A stretch of 64,000 nucleotides of DNA from Aldehydirespirator sp965203575 (lineage in GTDB: Bacteria; Actinomycetota; Acidimicrobiia; Acidimicrobiales; Aldehydirespiratoraceae). The notes beneath the pieces were generated by a model. The model ran no database searches and had not been told where the DNA came from. It worked only from the letters and a program-made list of their open reading frames with translations. The translations under genes were made by a program, and so were the position numbers. Positions 8,753-16,390 of this stretch are shown piece after piece. The stretch spans positions 3,782,001 to 3,846,000 of the forward strand of contig OZ241894.1 in the NCBI GenBank assembly GCA_965203575.1, given 5' to 3'. The stretch's first letter is position 1. The number at the start of each line of letters is the position of its first letter.

Positions 8753-9505
8753 GTGGACGACGCCGAACTCGTCGGTGGAGTGCTCAATGACACGCTCAAC
8801 CCCCGCGAAGCAGCTCGACAGCTGATCGACCTGTTGCTCGCCCCTCTCCCCGATCAAGCCGCCGCCGCCCGCGCCGGCTTGCACCCCGAACTAGTCGACG
8901 TGCTGCGCGCTCGCCTCGGCGACGATCCCGACCGAGTCACGACCGCGTGTCAAGAAGGAGCAGCATGGGTCCTCGGGCGACGCTCAGTGGCCACAGAAGA
9001 ACCATGGGACCTAGTCGCTTCCCTTCCCGGAGGAACGGACCTGCCGCCCGGGTTGACCCGGACAACCGGAGAAACCATGGTCCAGCTCGTCGTCGAGGCC
9101 ACAGCAACATTGAGACTCGCAACGCCCTTCATCGACCGTCCCGGGCTGTCGTTCCTTCGCGATCCCCTCGCCGCCGCGACAGCCCGAGGCGTGAGACTAG
9201 AAATCCTCCTGCCGACTCGCTCCTCCCAAGCCGACGCAGCACTCAACGAACTTGAAACCTCGATCATTCGGGACGGTTCGATCGACAACTTCCAGATGTC
9301 GCGCCTCCACGCTGACGCACCATGGGCGCATCTGAAAGTCCTGACCTCAGACGCTCAGGCCGCATACATCGGCAGCGCGAACATCACCCGAGCGGGCCTC
9401 GCCGGGCACAACCTCGAACTTGGCGTCCTAGTTCGCGGTCCCGGTGTTCAAGTCGTGGAGCAGGTCCTCGACGTCTACCGGGAGACAAGAACATCGACGT
9501 CCTAA
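8753..9505 (+). CDS. drmC: DISARM phospholipase D-like protein DrmC
   Basis: A 250-residue protein with a GTG start one base after drmB and GGGAG upstream. A helical N-terminal part is followed by a PLD fold. The HKD-type motif is HLKVLTSDAQAAYIGSANIT near residues 190-210, with the His, the Lys, an Asp and the GSAN tail of the family. Only one HKD copy is present, so activity would require a dimer, as in bacterial PLD nucleases. DrmC is the last core DISARM gene and is reported to be partly dispensable. The operon ends here with no obvious terminator. Confidence 0.85.
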   Translation: MDDAELVGGVLNDTLNPREAARQLIDLLLAPLPDQAAAARAGLHPELVDVLRARLGDDPDRVTTACQEGAAWVLGRRSVATEEPWDLVASLPGGTDLPPGLTRTTGETMVQLVVEATATLRLATPFIDRPGLSFLRDPLAAATARGVRLEILLPTRSSQADAALNELETSIIRDGSIDNFQMSRLHADAPWAHLKVLTSDAQAAYIGSANITRAGLAGHNLELGVLVRGPGVQVVEQVLDVYRETRTSTS

Positions 9506-9569
9506 CGCCGCAGGCAATCTAACGTTGGGGAGTTATAGACAGGCGACGGTAGCACCTGTGGACAGACTC

Positions 9570-10901
9570 TCAGGTTGTGGACTCGATACAGGAAGCCACC
9601 CGTGGCGCGATGTGGGCGTTGTAGCCGCCGACGTCGACCTTGGCTTCGGCGGCGATTTCGACGCGGTCGTCCCAGTGGATGCTGACCAGTTGGACGAACA
9701 TGTCCGCACCGGCCGTGTCGGCGGTCGATACGGCAGCCAAGAACTCGGACGGGTCGACCAGCAGCCACCCGTGGCCCAGGTTCCCACCGGGGGTAGACGC
9801 CTGCTGCAGGGACCCGCCAACCATGCGGTACTTGAGTACCCCGGCCCGGCCTGGCGGGCTGAACCGGCCGCCGGGCGGCCCGTCGAGCGTTAGGCCGTAG
9901 TGGAACCATGCAGCGGCGCGGTGACCGCTGCCGGTGCACTGCACCCCGACAGCGACCCAGAGGTGGCGGTCGTTTAGGTCCGGCGTGTCAACCCGCCACT
10001 CGGTCCACGGCCCGTCGATGGTTTCGCCGGTTGTCACGGTCCAGCGGCCCCTGTCCGCCGGGGTGCCGCACACCCCGGCTGCATCGATGTCGCCGTATCG
10101 CACATACAGCGCGTCGGCAGCGCAGCGGAACAGCGCACCGTGGGCACAGCTCGGGATGCGAGCCCGCCAGTCGGCGTAGCAGTCCGCCATCGTTGCGTCC
10201 CCGGCGATCAGCGCGTGGGCGAGTTCATGCAGCAGCGACCGTCGCGTGGCCCCGGACTCGATGCTGATCGTGTGTGTAGCGGGTATGTAACAGGCGGCGG
10301 CGTGCGCGATGCGGCACTGGCCCTCGACCAGCGCGGGTGGATCGGCGGGCTTGCCGCGGGCCAGCGTCTCGGCCCACACCTCAGAGGCGAGCGTCCGCAT
10401 CTCGTCTCGGCCCATCAGCGGGTCGGGATGGCGTCCCCAGGCGCACTCCTCCCAGTCGTAGAAGTCGGTGTCGTCGATTAGGTGAGCACATCGCCCGTCT
10501 GCGGTGCGGTCCTCCGGCCTGGGCAGCCACAGCGCCGCAGACTCCGGTTCGGGTTCCTCGGTCCAGGCCGGCTGGGGCGGAGCGACGCCGTCGTTGATGG
10601 CTTTGAGCAGCACCATCATCTCGCCGCGAGTGAAGTCCCCCGACTCTGACGCTTGCAGGACATCGTCGTAGTAGCGCTCCATGAACACCACTGCCTGCCA
10701 ACGTGACAATGGGTCGTCCGGCCCGAACGTGCCGTCGCCGTAGCCGACCGTCAGACCGACGGATGCGGCCCACTCGATGGCCTCGACGGCTTCGTGATCG
10801 GGCGGCACGTCGCTGAACCGTTGAGCGGTCTGGGCGATGGCGGTGCCGGCCACCGCCGACACCGCGGCGGCAAGCAATGCGACGGCCAGCCTCTTGGGCA
10901 T
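9570..10901 (-). CDS. Secreted protein with S-layer-homology-like region and HExxH zinc-peptidase motif
   Basis: The start at 10901 has a strong GGAGGGAG ribosome binding site and begins a clear signal peptide, MPKRLAVALLAAAVSAVAGT, with cleavage near AIAQ. The following segment (FSDVPPDHEAVEAIEWAASV, GYGDGTFGPDDPLSRWQ) is typical of SLH modules, which anchor proteins to cell-wall polymers. Further on, LLHELAHAL provides the HExxH zinc-binding pair of a metallopeptidase in a Cys-rich context. The C-terminal third (TTGETIDGPWTEW and beyond) resembles a beta-sandwich. Length is 443 residues. It faces the DISARM operon tail to tail and shows no defence function. It may be cargo or original chromosome. 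Confidence 0.7.
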   Translation of the reverse strand: MPKRLAVALLAAAVSAVAGTAIAQTAQRFSDVPPDHEAVEAIEWAASVGLTVGYGDGTFGPDDPLSRWQAVVFMERYYDDVLQASESGDFTRGEMMVLLKAINDGVAPPQPAWTEEPEPESAALWLPRPEDRTADGRCAHLIDDTDFYDWEECAWGRHPDPLMGRDEMRTLASEVWAETLARGKPADPPALVEGQCRIAHAAACYIPATHTISIESGATRRSLLHELAHALIAGDATMADCYADWRARIPSCAHGALFRCAADALYVRYGDIDAAGVCGTPADRGRWTVTTGETIDGPWTEWRVDTPDLNDRHLWVAVGVQCTGSGHRAAAWFHYGLTLDGPPGGRFSPPGRAGVLKYRMVGGSLQQASTPGGNLGHGWLLVDPSEFLAAVSTADTAGADMFVQLVSIHWDDRVEIAAEAKVDVGGYNAHIAPRVASCIESTT

Positions 10902-10935
10902 GGTGGCTCCCTCCGGTGCGGGCTGGGGTGTTGCT

Positions 10936-11039
10936 GCCAACAGACACCTGTGACCGGCCGAAGGGAGCCATGGGCAGACCCGCCCGCGGGTTCCGGTCAC
11001 TGGGGACGGAGGCTCGGCAAGCCTCCGGTGTCTGTTGGC
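10936..11039. repeat. Nested inverted repeat upstream of the SLH/peptidase gene
   Basis: The outer arms are GCCAACAGACACC (10936-10948) and its exact complement GGTGTCTGTTGGC (11027-11039). Immediately inside lie GTGACCGG (10950-10957) and CCGGTCAC (10993-11000). Within the right half there is a separate perfect hairpin, GGAGGCT-CGGCA-AGCCTCC (11008-11026). Such a set of exact arms is not expected by chance. It sits in the 5' region of the leftward peptidase gene and could be a cruciform or attenuator, or a miniature mobile element. Confidence 0.6.
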
Positions 11040-11080
11040 GCTCGCCACCGTAGGCGCAGCAGGGTGGGCCGTCCAGCCCG

Positions 11081-11275
11081 TCAGCCCGAAGAGTGCTCAT
11101 CGCGCCAGCGGGCCATCATGGCCTCGATCTTGGCGTCCCAGCGCCGGGCGTAGTCTTGGGCGGCCTCCAGGAGTTGCTCGCTGGCAATCTTGTGGATCTC
11201 GGGGCTGGCCCGGAACCGGTGCCGGTCTACCAGCCTGGTCACGGCCCTGTTGGAGAGTCCGACGAGCCGGTCCAT
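11081..11275 (-). CDS. Small helical protein (64 residues), possibly histone-fold-like
   Basis: The frame that ends at 11081 contains MDRLVGLSNRAVTRLV and, further on, RASPEIHKIASEQLLEAAQD and an Arg-rich helix. Everything is predicted alpha-helical. The spacing of a short first helix, RxS, then a long helix with L..E...DYA loosely resembles archaeal and bacterial histone folds, but the usual terminal RKT motif is missing. The start is uncertain: ATG 11275 has only a weak ribosome binding site, ATG 11311 is an alternative, and the frame continues upstream into the broken vsr gene. It could equally be a fragment of a larger lost gene. Confidence 0.35.
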   Translation of the reverse strand: MDRLVGLSNRAVTRLVDRHRFRASPEIHKIASEQLLEAAQDYARRWDAKIEAMMARWRDEHSSG

Positions 11276-11339
11276 CCGCCACTGGTCGCCGGGGCACGGC
11301 GGTGGCACCATGCCGAGCCGCAGGCGCAGCGACGACAGG

Positions 11340-11640
11340 TTGCAGCGGGCATAGAGCCCCCCAATACTCGGGGTTGGTAGCGGGCTGGGCGTGGTGCTCG
11401 GGGCAGCCGTGCCAGTAGCAGCCGTCCACGAACGCCGCGATCCTGCTCTTGCGCAGCACCAGATCGGCCGTGCGGGGAAGCTCAGGCTGGGGACGCGCCG
11501 AGACCCGGAAACGAAGACCCCGCCGGTGAACGGCAGAACGCACAGCCAACTCGGGCTTGGTGTCGCGGCTCCGATTGCCTTGCATCGGCTTTGCGAGTGC
11601 CAGGTGGCGAAGCCCAAGACCCGCTACCAGACCCCTGGAC
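11340..11640 (-). pseudogene. vsr: Frameshifted, truncated vsr (very-short-patch-repair endonuclease)
   Basis: Reverse-strand codons read RSRDTKPELAVRSAVHRRGL and then ADLVLRKSRIAAFVDGCYWHGCPEH, the conserved core of Vsr nucleases including the catalytic Asp and the zinc Cys/His set. Upstream, the expected N-terminal SWAS.....RK sequence lies in a different frame (SWASPPGTRKA), so a frameshift is present near 11590. Downstream, the match stops right after NPEYWG at a run of six G, and none of the three frames carries the expected C-terminal part. Vsr repairs T:G mismatches from deaminated 5-methylcytosine and usually accompanies C5 methylases such as drmMII. Here it appears dead. Confidence 0.75.
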
Positions 11641-11823
11641 CACCCAGGAAACGATATTGGGGCGGTTCCTGTTCAGGTGACGACGTGGGCCCTGACTTGC
11701 AATGGCCAACCACGCCCTGGGCAGGATCACGCGGACGAGACTCGGATATTCTCACAGCGCAACTCCCTGACCTTCGGCCGACTACGGCCACGCCGGCCAC
11801 CTGGTCATTCCTGGCTGCCGCTA
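11641..11823. other. Apparently non-coding interval
   Basis: Between the vsr remnant and the last gene of the three-gene signalling operon I see no convincing coding frame and no hairpin with a T-run. It probably contains decayed sequence from the same deletion events that damaged vsr. Confidence 0.4.
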
Positions 11824-12486
11824 TCACCTGCTGAGCGCTCTGACCTCTTTCGTAAGGCGCTGCACACCTGTCACGGAGACGCTCGGTCTTAGACTCTCAA
11901 CGAGGTCGGTCGCCGTGCTGCCACCATAGAGAGCAACTGCGAGGGCTACAACGCACGATGCAGCGCTGCTGGCATCGAGTGGGATTGCTGGCGTACTGCT
12001 GGGCAGCCACGAAGGGGTGGACGGGTGGACGTGTCCTCCGTTCAACACGAAACTCGATGTGAGTTGCACGTGCCAGTAGTTGTGCATTCCGCCCTCGCCC
12101 TCCGGAGACTCAAAGCGAAGTCCAACGGACTTCAATGATCCATTCTGTGTATCCTCCCTAAAGGTGAGAAGCAACAGACGGAACTCCGAAAGAGTCTGAT
12201 TAGCCACAACGGAGAGAAAAGGCAAGATAGGATCCTTCTTTACAACGGGCTTCAATGGAATATACGTGCTGCCCGTCTTCTCCGCAAAGAGATTCACTGA
12301 TGACCGGCCGAATCTATCCTGAAGCTTCTCTCTCTTGACATCGTAGGGACTGGGAGCCCAGCTGTTCGTCTGCAATCGAGCCTGGAGTCGGGTGCGGAAC
12401 TCTATCTCTTTTGGTTTCCCCTCCCTTTTGCCCTCTTCGGCAAGCTTGAGCAGAAGTTTCCCGACCATGTGCGCATCGGACGACAT
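11824..12486 (-). CDS. Unknown protein, third gene of the double-GHKL signalling operon
   Basis: A 220-residue protein starting with ATG 3 bases after the receiver-protein stop, so almost certainly cotranslated with it. The N-terminal 60 residues are highly charged (KLAEEGKREGKPKEIEFRTR). The middle is beta-rich with a conserved look (HNYWHVQLTSSF near residue 135), and the C-terminal part is mixed and Ser-rich. No signal peptide, clear transmembrane segment or recognised catalytic motif is seen. Base composition is clearly lower in G+C than the housekeeping genes, as for its two operon partners. By position it could be the effector or an accessory factor of the module; that is inference only. 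Confidence 0.6.
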   Translation of the reverse strand: MSSDAHMVGKLLLKLAEEGKREGKPKEIEFRTRLQARLQTNSWAPSPYDVKREKLQDRFGRSSVNLFAEKTGSTYIPLKPVVKKDPILPFLSVVANQTLSEFRLLLLTFREDTQNGSLKSVGLRFESPEGEGGMHNYWHVQLTSSFVLNGGHVHPSTPSWLPSSTPAIPLDASSAASCVVALAVALYGGSTATDLVESLRPSVSVTGVQRLTKEVRALSR

Positions 12487-12489
12487 CGT

Positions 12490-13773
12490 CTATTCAGCCA
12501 ACAGGACTCTGGGAGTCTGTGAAACGAGAGTGGGATCACACGGTTTCCACTCCACGCCTTTAGCCTTAGCGCGTTCGCGTTCTTCCGCGAGCAGACCTTC
12601 AGCTCGTGGCGTCATGGTTGCGAGCACGTACCTTATATCTTGCATAGACGGCACTTGGGATGCGAACGCTAGGGCCCCACCTTTCTCGATGAACTGAGAA
12701 AGATCTTCTAGGAACACCATCGGCGGAGGTTCGTGTCCCCATGGGTCACTCACCTCCGGAATGGCTTGATCCTCGCCAACATTTGGCCACAACCAGACGG
12801 CACGGTCACTCCATGGACCCAAATCTATCGTAGAGTCCGAAATCAGGGTGTTGTGGAGGCCGAGTTTAGTGACATCCGAAGTGAGCGTGGCCGTCCTATT
12901 CCAGTTTGAAATGTCGCTTTCACCCCTTAACAGACTTGAGAAACGCGATACGAGATGAGGTGCATCGATGAAAGGTTCTTGAGCAGGCAATACTAAACTC
13001 TTCAGCCATCGGCTGATACGAGCAGCGCCTACACGTGGCAGTTGTGATTCGTCAAGAACGTCCTTTGGCCGTATCCCCAGGATGCTTCCAGCTGCAATGA
13101 CATCACGAAACGTAACTGCTTTCAGTTTATTCAGTGAACTCCTGTTCACGAGAGCTTCAACCGCTCGCTGTGAGAGCCAATCACTAAGATCTTCAAGTCC
13201 AAGCGTCTTGAGGACTGGCTCATCGAGACGCTCTTTGACAATCTTAACCCGGGCAGCGAATAATGTGATCTCGTTCGGCAGGATAGGCCATGCCCACGGC
13301 CGGTATCCTATGAAGTCGTTGCTCCACAAGCCAGGGTTACCCAGATGTGTCGATGAAATGCGCAGATCCGCAAAGTGATCTATAGGTGTTTCTAAGCGAA
13401 GTTCGAAGGTGGGACTACCGACTTCCCCTTCATTCATGACCACGATCAGTCCAGACAGTGAGTAGCAGCGGACGAGGTAGGCAAGTTCCTGTCCCGTGAT
13501 GTAATTGTCCTCATCCACATCAAGCAAGTCGTAGTCCAGAAAGATGATGTCACTCTCGTCGAAGATAGATGGCTCCTCCACCGACGATGTACCCGTCTCC
13601 CGCAAGGTCCGTTGTCTCCTGGTCAAAATGTCCAATGAAGCACGCAGTTCAGTCCGCGACGGTGCCTTTACGTTCGCGTCGTCTCCGAGGAGCCCCTCAA
13701 GGACGCGTACCCACTCGGACATTGCGACAGTGTCATCGTCGCAGACAACGATGTTGAGTTTCTCCTGGCTCAC
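12490..13773 (-). CDS. Receiver-domain protein with an unknown C-terminal region
   Basis: This 427-residue protein starts at a GTG that overlaps the kinase stop (GTGA). The N-terminal 120 residues look like a two-component receiver: acidic triad IVVCDDD at residues 8-14, IIFLDYDL with the phosphoacceptor Asp at 80, and a beta-strand LSGLIVVMNEG in the position of the switch Ser/Thr strand. An insertion after residue 30 makes the receiver longer than usual. The remaining 300 residues contain no recognised DNA-binding domain; WSNDFIGYRPWAWPILPNE and WLWPNVGEDQ are Trp-rich blocks. It probably receives a phosphate from the upstream kinase. Confidence 0.7.
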   Translation of the reverse strand: MSQEKLNIVVCDDDTVAMSEWVRVLEGLLGDDANVKAPSRTELRASLDILTRRQRTLRETGTSSVEEPSIFDESDIIFLDYDLLDVDEDNYITGQELAYLVRCYSLSGLIVVMNEGEVGSPTFELRLETPIDHFADLRISSTHLGNPGLWSNDFIGYRPWAWPILPNEITLFAARVKIVKERLDEPVLKTLGLEDLSDWLSQRAVEALVNRSSLNKLKAVTFRDVIAAGSILGIRPKDVLDESQLPRVGAARISRWLKSLVLPAQEPFIDAPHLVSRFSSLLRGESDISNWNRTATLTSDVTKLGLHNTLISDSTIDLGPWSDRAVWLWPNVGEDQAIPEVSDPWGHEPPPMVFLEDLSQFIEKGGALAFASQVPSMQDIRYVLATMTPRAEGLLAEERERAKAKGVEWKPCDPTLVSQTPRVLLAE

Positions 13774-16043
13774 GAACTCTCCTTCCAGTACAGTTCCACG
13801 GCAGTGGAGAACGGCGGGTCGGGTTCAGCGAACCGAACATTCGCATTGGCGTCGTTGGCAATCATCTTGACGATGGTAAGACCTAGCCCTGTTCCGCCTG
13901 CAGCGAGGGCACGACGTGATGCAGGAATCTCAAGATGCCTCGCGAAGGGTTTGAACAGGGATTCAGACCTTGCCAAGTCGACACCAACTCCAGTGTCTTG
14001 AATGCGAACGACCCTTCGGTTGCCACGAACAGAATAATCTACCGCGATGCACCCGCGGTCGCCTCTTGCGATAATGGCGTTCGCGGCATTCACAAAGAGA
14101 TTCTGGAAGAGCGCAATCCATCCCGCATACAGTCCCCTAGGCAAACGCACCCTGTCCGGAATGGCGGATACTTCTAGCGGGATGCCACGTGTCAAATAGC
14201 GGACTCCCTCACCGGCATCGTCTAATACATTCACAAGCTTGTATCGCGACGTTTTGCCATGTGGCTCCGCCTCCGAGAGGTGTCTTATGAGCGAGCGGAT
14301 TCCACGCGCACGGAGAACCCACTGGTCGATATCGGTGGCGATCTGTTCTAGCTCGGCCGAAGCTTGGGGAGACTCTCGTCCTATTCGGCGGAGCCTATTG
14401 GCGATACGCTCCACCCCGACAATCTGTTTCGATACCTCATGGTCATATACAAGTGTCAAGCTCCCGGCGGACGCGAAGGCTGCGAGCTGACTAGCGAGAT
14501 CCTGCTGAAGTTGTGCTTGCCGTCGCGCATCCTTCACCGCTCCACCAATGGCCACCTCTAGTTCTGAGTAGGCCTCCGGCGGTATTTCGGCTTCGTAGTG
14601 CGCCAGAACCTCAAGTGCCGAATCGACGGCTTCGCTCGGCGACTGAACATCCCGTGATCGCGAGATGTCTTCAAAGCGGCGCCGTGCCTGCTCGGTTGCA
14701 TAGTGCTCAAGTGCCCGGAGAACGATGTATCGCAGTTGCTCGAAGGCTCGGTTCCGCACGAGGCGATCACGCGATACCTGCAATTGAAGGTGATCTGAGT
14801 ATTCAGCGTCACCATCAGACAGATCCGAGCGGCGTGCGGCCCTTCTCTCTATGGACGTGTCGACATGTACAGCGCCAAAGACTCGGGAGTTGGTCGGAAG
14901 ATAGGTCGCGGCCGCGCTCACACGCAGCGCTGGGGGTAGCAATCTAGTAGTGTCAAGACGATGTGAGTGAGCGATCTCCAGTCCCAGCCAGTCGGCCTCC
15001 GGGCCGGAGAATGGGATTCGAAATCCCCCATCGTAAACATGAACTCCACCATGTTCTTGTAGGTAGTCACGAGCTTCCTTGACCTTTATGCCGAAGCGTT
15101 GCTTGTTTCTCAGGTCGAAGACACGGATCTCGAACCGGCAGCCGTCTATGAGAGACTCACTTCCTAAGTCAATACCTGCCTCGCCGGAGAGTCGACTTGC
15201 CTCTTCGGGTCTGGGAGGCAGATCGTACTTCGCGCTGGATGCCTGACTGCCCTGGAACTCAATCACGAGTTGGGTCACACTGCGTCGAGGCTTTTCGCCA
15301 ACAGTCGTCACCACACCATGGATTCGAGCCATCCAGAGGTCAAGAACGCGCCGAAGCTGAGTCTCGAAAGCCCTCTCCGCCGTCCGGTCGGCTTCCAAGT
15401 GCACCTCGAACGATTCGTCGGACATTCCTTGTCGGACCAACGCGTCCGAGAATGGTGGCCGCAGAGACCAGATCTCGCGTGCGAGCTTCTCGAAGTCAGT
15501 CCGCTCCCACGTCTGGCTCAGACCCCCAATCGAGATGGTGGTTCCCGAAGCCGACCCGCCGGGGTAGCTCGCCGTAGGCGACCCAATCTCGTAGAGAGCG
15601 GTTGCATTTGTCAACTCGCCGGCCTGAACCGCATCTCTCCAGTCGATCGTTACGGTGAGCTGTTCAAGAGGCTTGCTCGCCGAAGTAGTACGCATCTCAA
15701 GTCGATTCCCAAGGAACTGGACTGCAAGACGCCCGACGCCCTTCGACCCCGTGAGGGGGCGCCGTAGGTTGCGAGAGAACTCATCTCTGGCCTTGTGCGG
15801 CGAACCAACGCGCATCCAGCGGTCCCGGAATTCTCCGTAGTCCATACCGTGACCGTCGTCAGAGACGTCGATCCGGCCTTCCCCGAACTTGATGTCGACA
15901 CGGCTCGCGTCGGCGTCGTAACTGTTCTTGATGAGCTCCGCCAAGGCGATGTACGGAGCCCCTACCAGCCTCTCACCAAGCTCCCGGAGCAGCGCCGAAT
16001 CGACACTGAAGCGCTCACGATGCTTCCTAGCCACGGTCGTCAC
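13770..16043 (-). CDS. Double-GHKL ATPase / sensor histidine kinase-like protein
   Basis: This 757-residue cytoplasmic protein carries two GHKL ATPase modules. The N-terminal one has ALAELIKNSYDADA (metal-binding Asn near residue 40), SDDGHGMD and TGSKGVGRLA, and resembles the MutL/MORC/Hsp90 type. The C-terminal one is a histidine-kinase ATPase with NLFVNAANAI, DTGVGVD and GGTGLGLTIVK. Between them a helical segment contains YDHEVSKQIVG near residue 535, a plausible phosphoacceptor His box. No membrane segment is visible, so it senses something intracellular. I chose the GTG at 16043; GTG 16034 is also possible. The frame extends upstream only through the tRNA-Pro gene. It heads a three-gene operon with low G+C for this genome. 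Confidence 0.75.
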   Translation of the reverse strand: MTTVARKHRERFSVDSALLRELGERLVGAPYIALAELIKNSYDADASRVDIKFGEGRIDVSDDGHGMDYGEFRDRWMRVGSPHKARDEFSRNLRRPLTGSKGVGRLAVQFLGNRLEMRTTSASKPLEQLTVTIDWRDAVQAGELTNATALYEIGSPTASYPGGSASGTTISIGGLSQTWERTDFEKLAREIWSLRPPFSDALVRQGMSDESFEVHLEADRTAERAFETQLRRVLDLWMARIHGVVTTVGEKPRRSVTQLVIEFQGSQASSAKYDLPPRPEEASRLSGEAGIDLGSESLIDGCRFEIRVFDLRNKQRFGIKVKEARDYLQEHGGVHVYDGGFRIPFSGPEADWLGLEIAHSHRLDTTRLLPPALRVSAAATYLPTNSRVFGAVHVDTSIERRAARRSDLSDGDAEYSDHLQLQVSRDRLVRNRAFEQLRYIVLRALEHYATEQARRRFEDISRSRDVQSPSEAVDSALEVLAHYEAEIPPEAYSELEVAIGGAVKDARRQAQLQQDLASQLAAFASAGSLTLVYDHEVSKQIVGVERIANRLRRIGRESPQASAELEQIATDIDQWVLRARGIRSLIRHLSEAEPHGKTSRYKLVNVLDDAGEGVRYLTRGIPLEVSAIPDRVRLPRGLYAGWIALFQNLFVNAANAIIARGDRGCIAVDYSVRGNRRVVRIQDTGVGVDLARSESLFKPFARHLEIPASRRALAAGGTGLGLTIVKMIANDANANVRFAEPDPPFSTAVELYWKESS

Positions 16044-16080
16044 CTCGTGCTGCTCTACCTGTTGGCCAATATGCGGCTTG

Positions 16081-16155
16081 TCGGGCTGGGGAGATTTGAA
16101 CTCCCGACCTTCGGTCCCCCAGACCGACGCGCTAACCAAGCTGCGCCACAGCCCG
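16081..16155 (-). tRNA. tRNA-Pro (anticodon GGG)
   Basis: The reverse complement folds as a complete cloverleaf: acceptor CGGGCTG with CAGCCCG plus discriminator A, D-arm GCGCAGCTTGGTTAGCGC, and T-arm GGGAG-TTCAAAT-CTCCC. The anticodon stem TCGGT/ACCGA encloses loop CTGGGGG, giving anticodon GGG. CCA is not encoded. The gene's 3' end faces the defence island, the usual position for tRNA-targeted integration. Confidence 0.95.
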
Positions 16156-16173
16156 TGGGGGCGAGACTAGCGG

Positions 16174-16386
16174 CTACAGCAGCACGGCGACACCCTGCAC
16201 GGCCCGCCACACGAGGTAGACCGCGGCGCCGCCCACCAGCAGCCAGAAGTGCCAGGGGATGCGCTCCGCGGCCGCCGTCGGGCGCTCATCCGGGTGCTGG
16301 ACCTCGTGGCCGCAGGACGGGCACGCGCCCTCAGCGGTGAGCGTGGCCGGTGTCAGGTACCGCTCGCAGGACCGGCACCATGCCAT
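16174..16386 (-). CDS. Small zinc-ribbon membrane protein
   Basis: A 70-residue protein with an N-terminal zinc ribbon (CRSCERYL near residue 4 and CPSCGHEV near 22), a short hydrophilic linker (PDERPTAAAERIPWH) and one C-terminal transmembrane helix (FWLLVGGAAVYLVW). The ribbon is expected to be cytoplasmic. It starts 4 bases after the SpoIIE-type phosphatase stop, so the two share a transcript. Proteins of this layout are common small unknowns in Actinobacteria; their function is not known. Confidence 0.75.
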   Translation of the reverse strand: MAWCRSCERYLTPATLTAEGACPSCGHEVQHPDERPTAAAERIPWHFWLLVGGAAVYLVWRAVQGVAVLL

Positions 16387-16390
16387 GGGC

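Noticed and set aside
9506..11640. drmE or another DISARM accessory gene after drmC
   Set aside because: The interval holds the reverse-strand SLH/peptidase gene, an inverted repeat and vsr remains; nothing resembles DrmE.
13770..16043. Assignment of the kinase operon to Detocs
   Set aside because: Detocs uses a TPR-bearing kinase and a phosphorylase effector; neither is visible. The N-terminal MORC/MutL-type ATPase is a different architecture.
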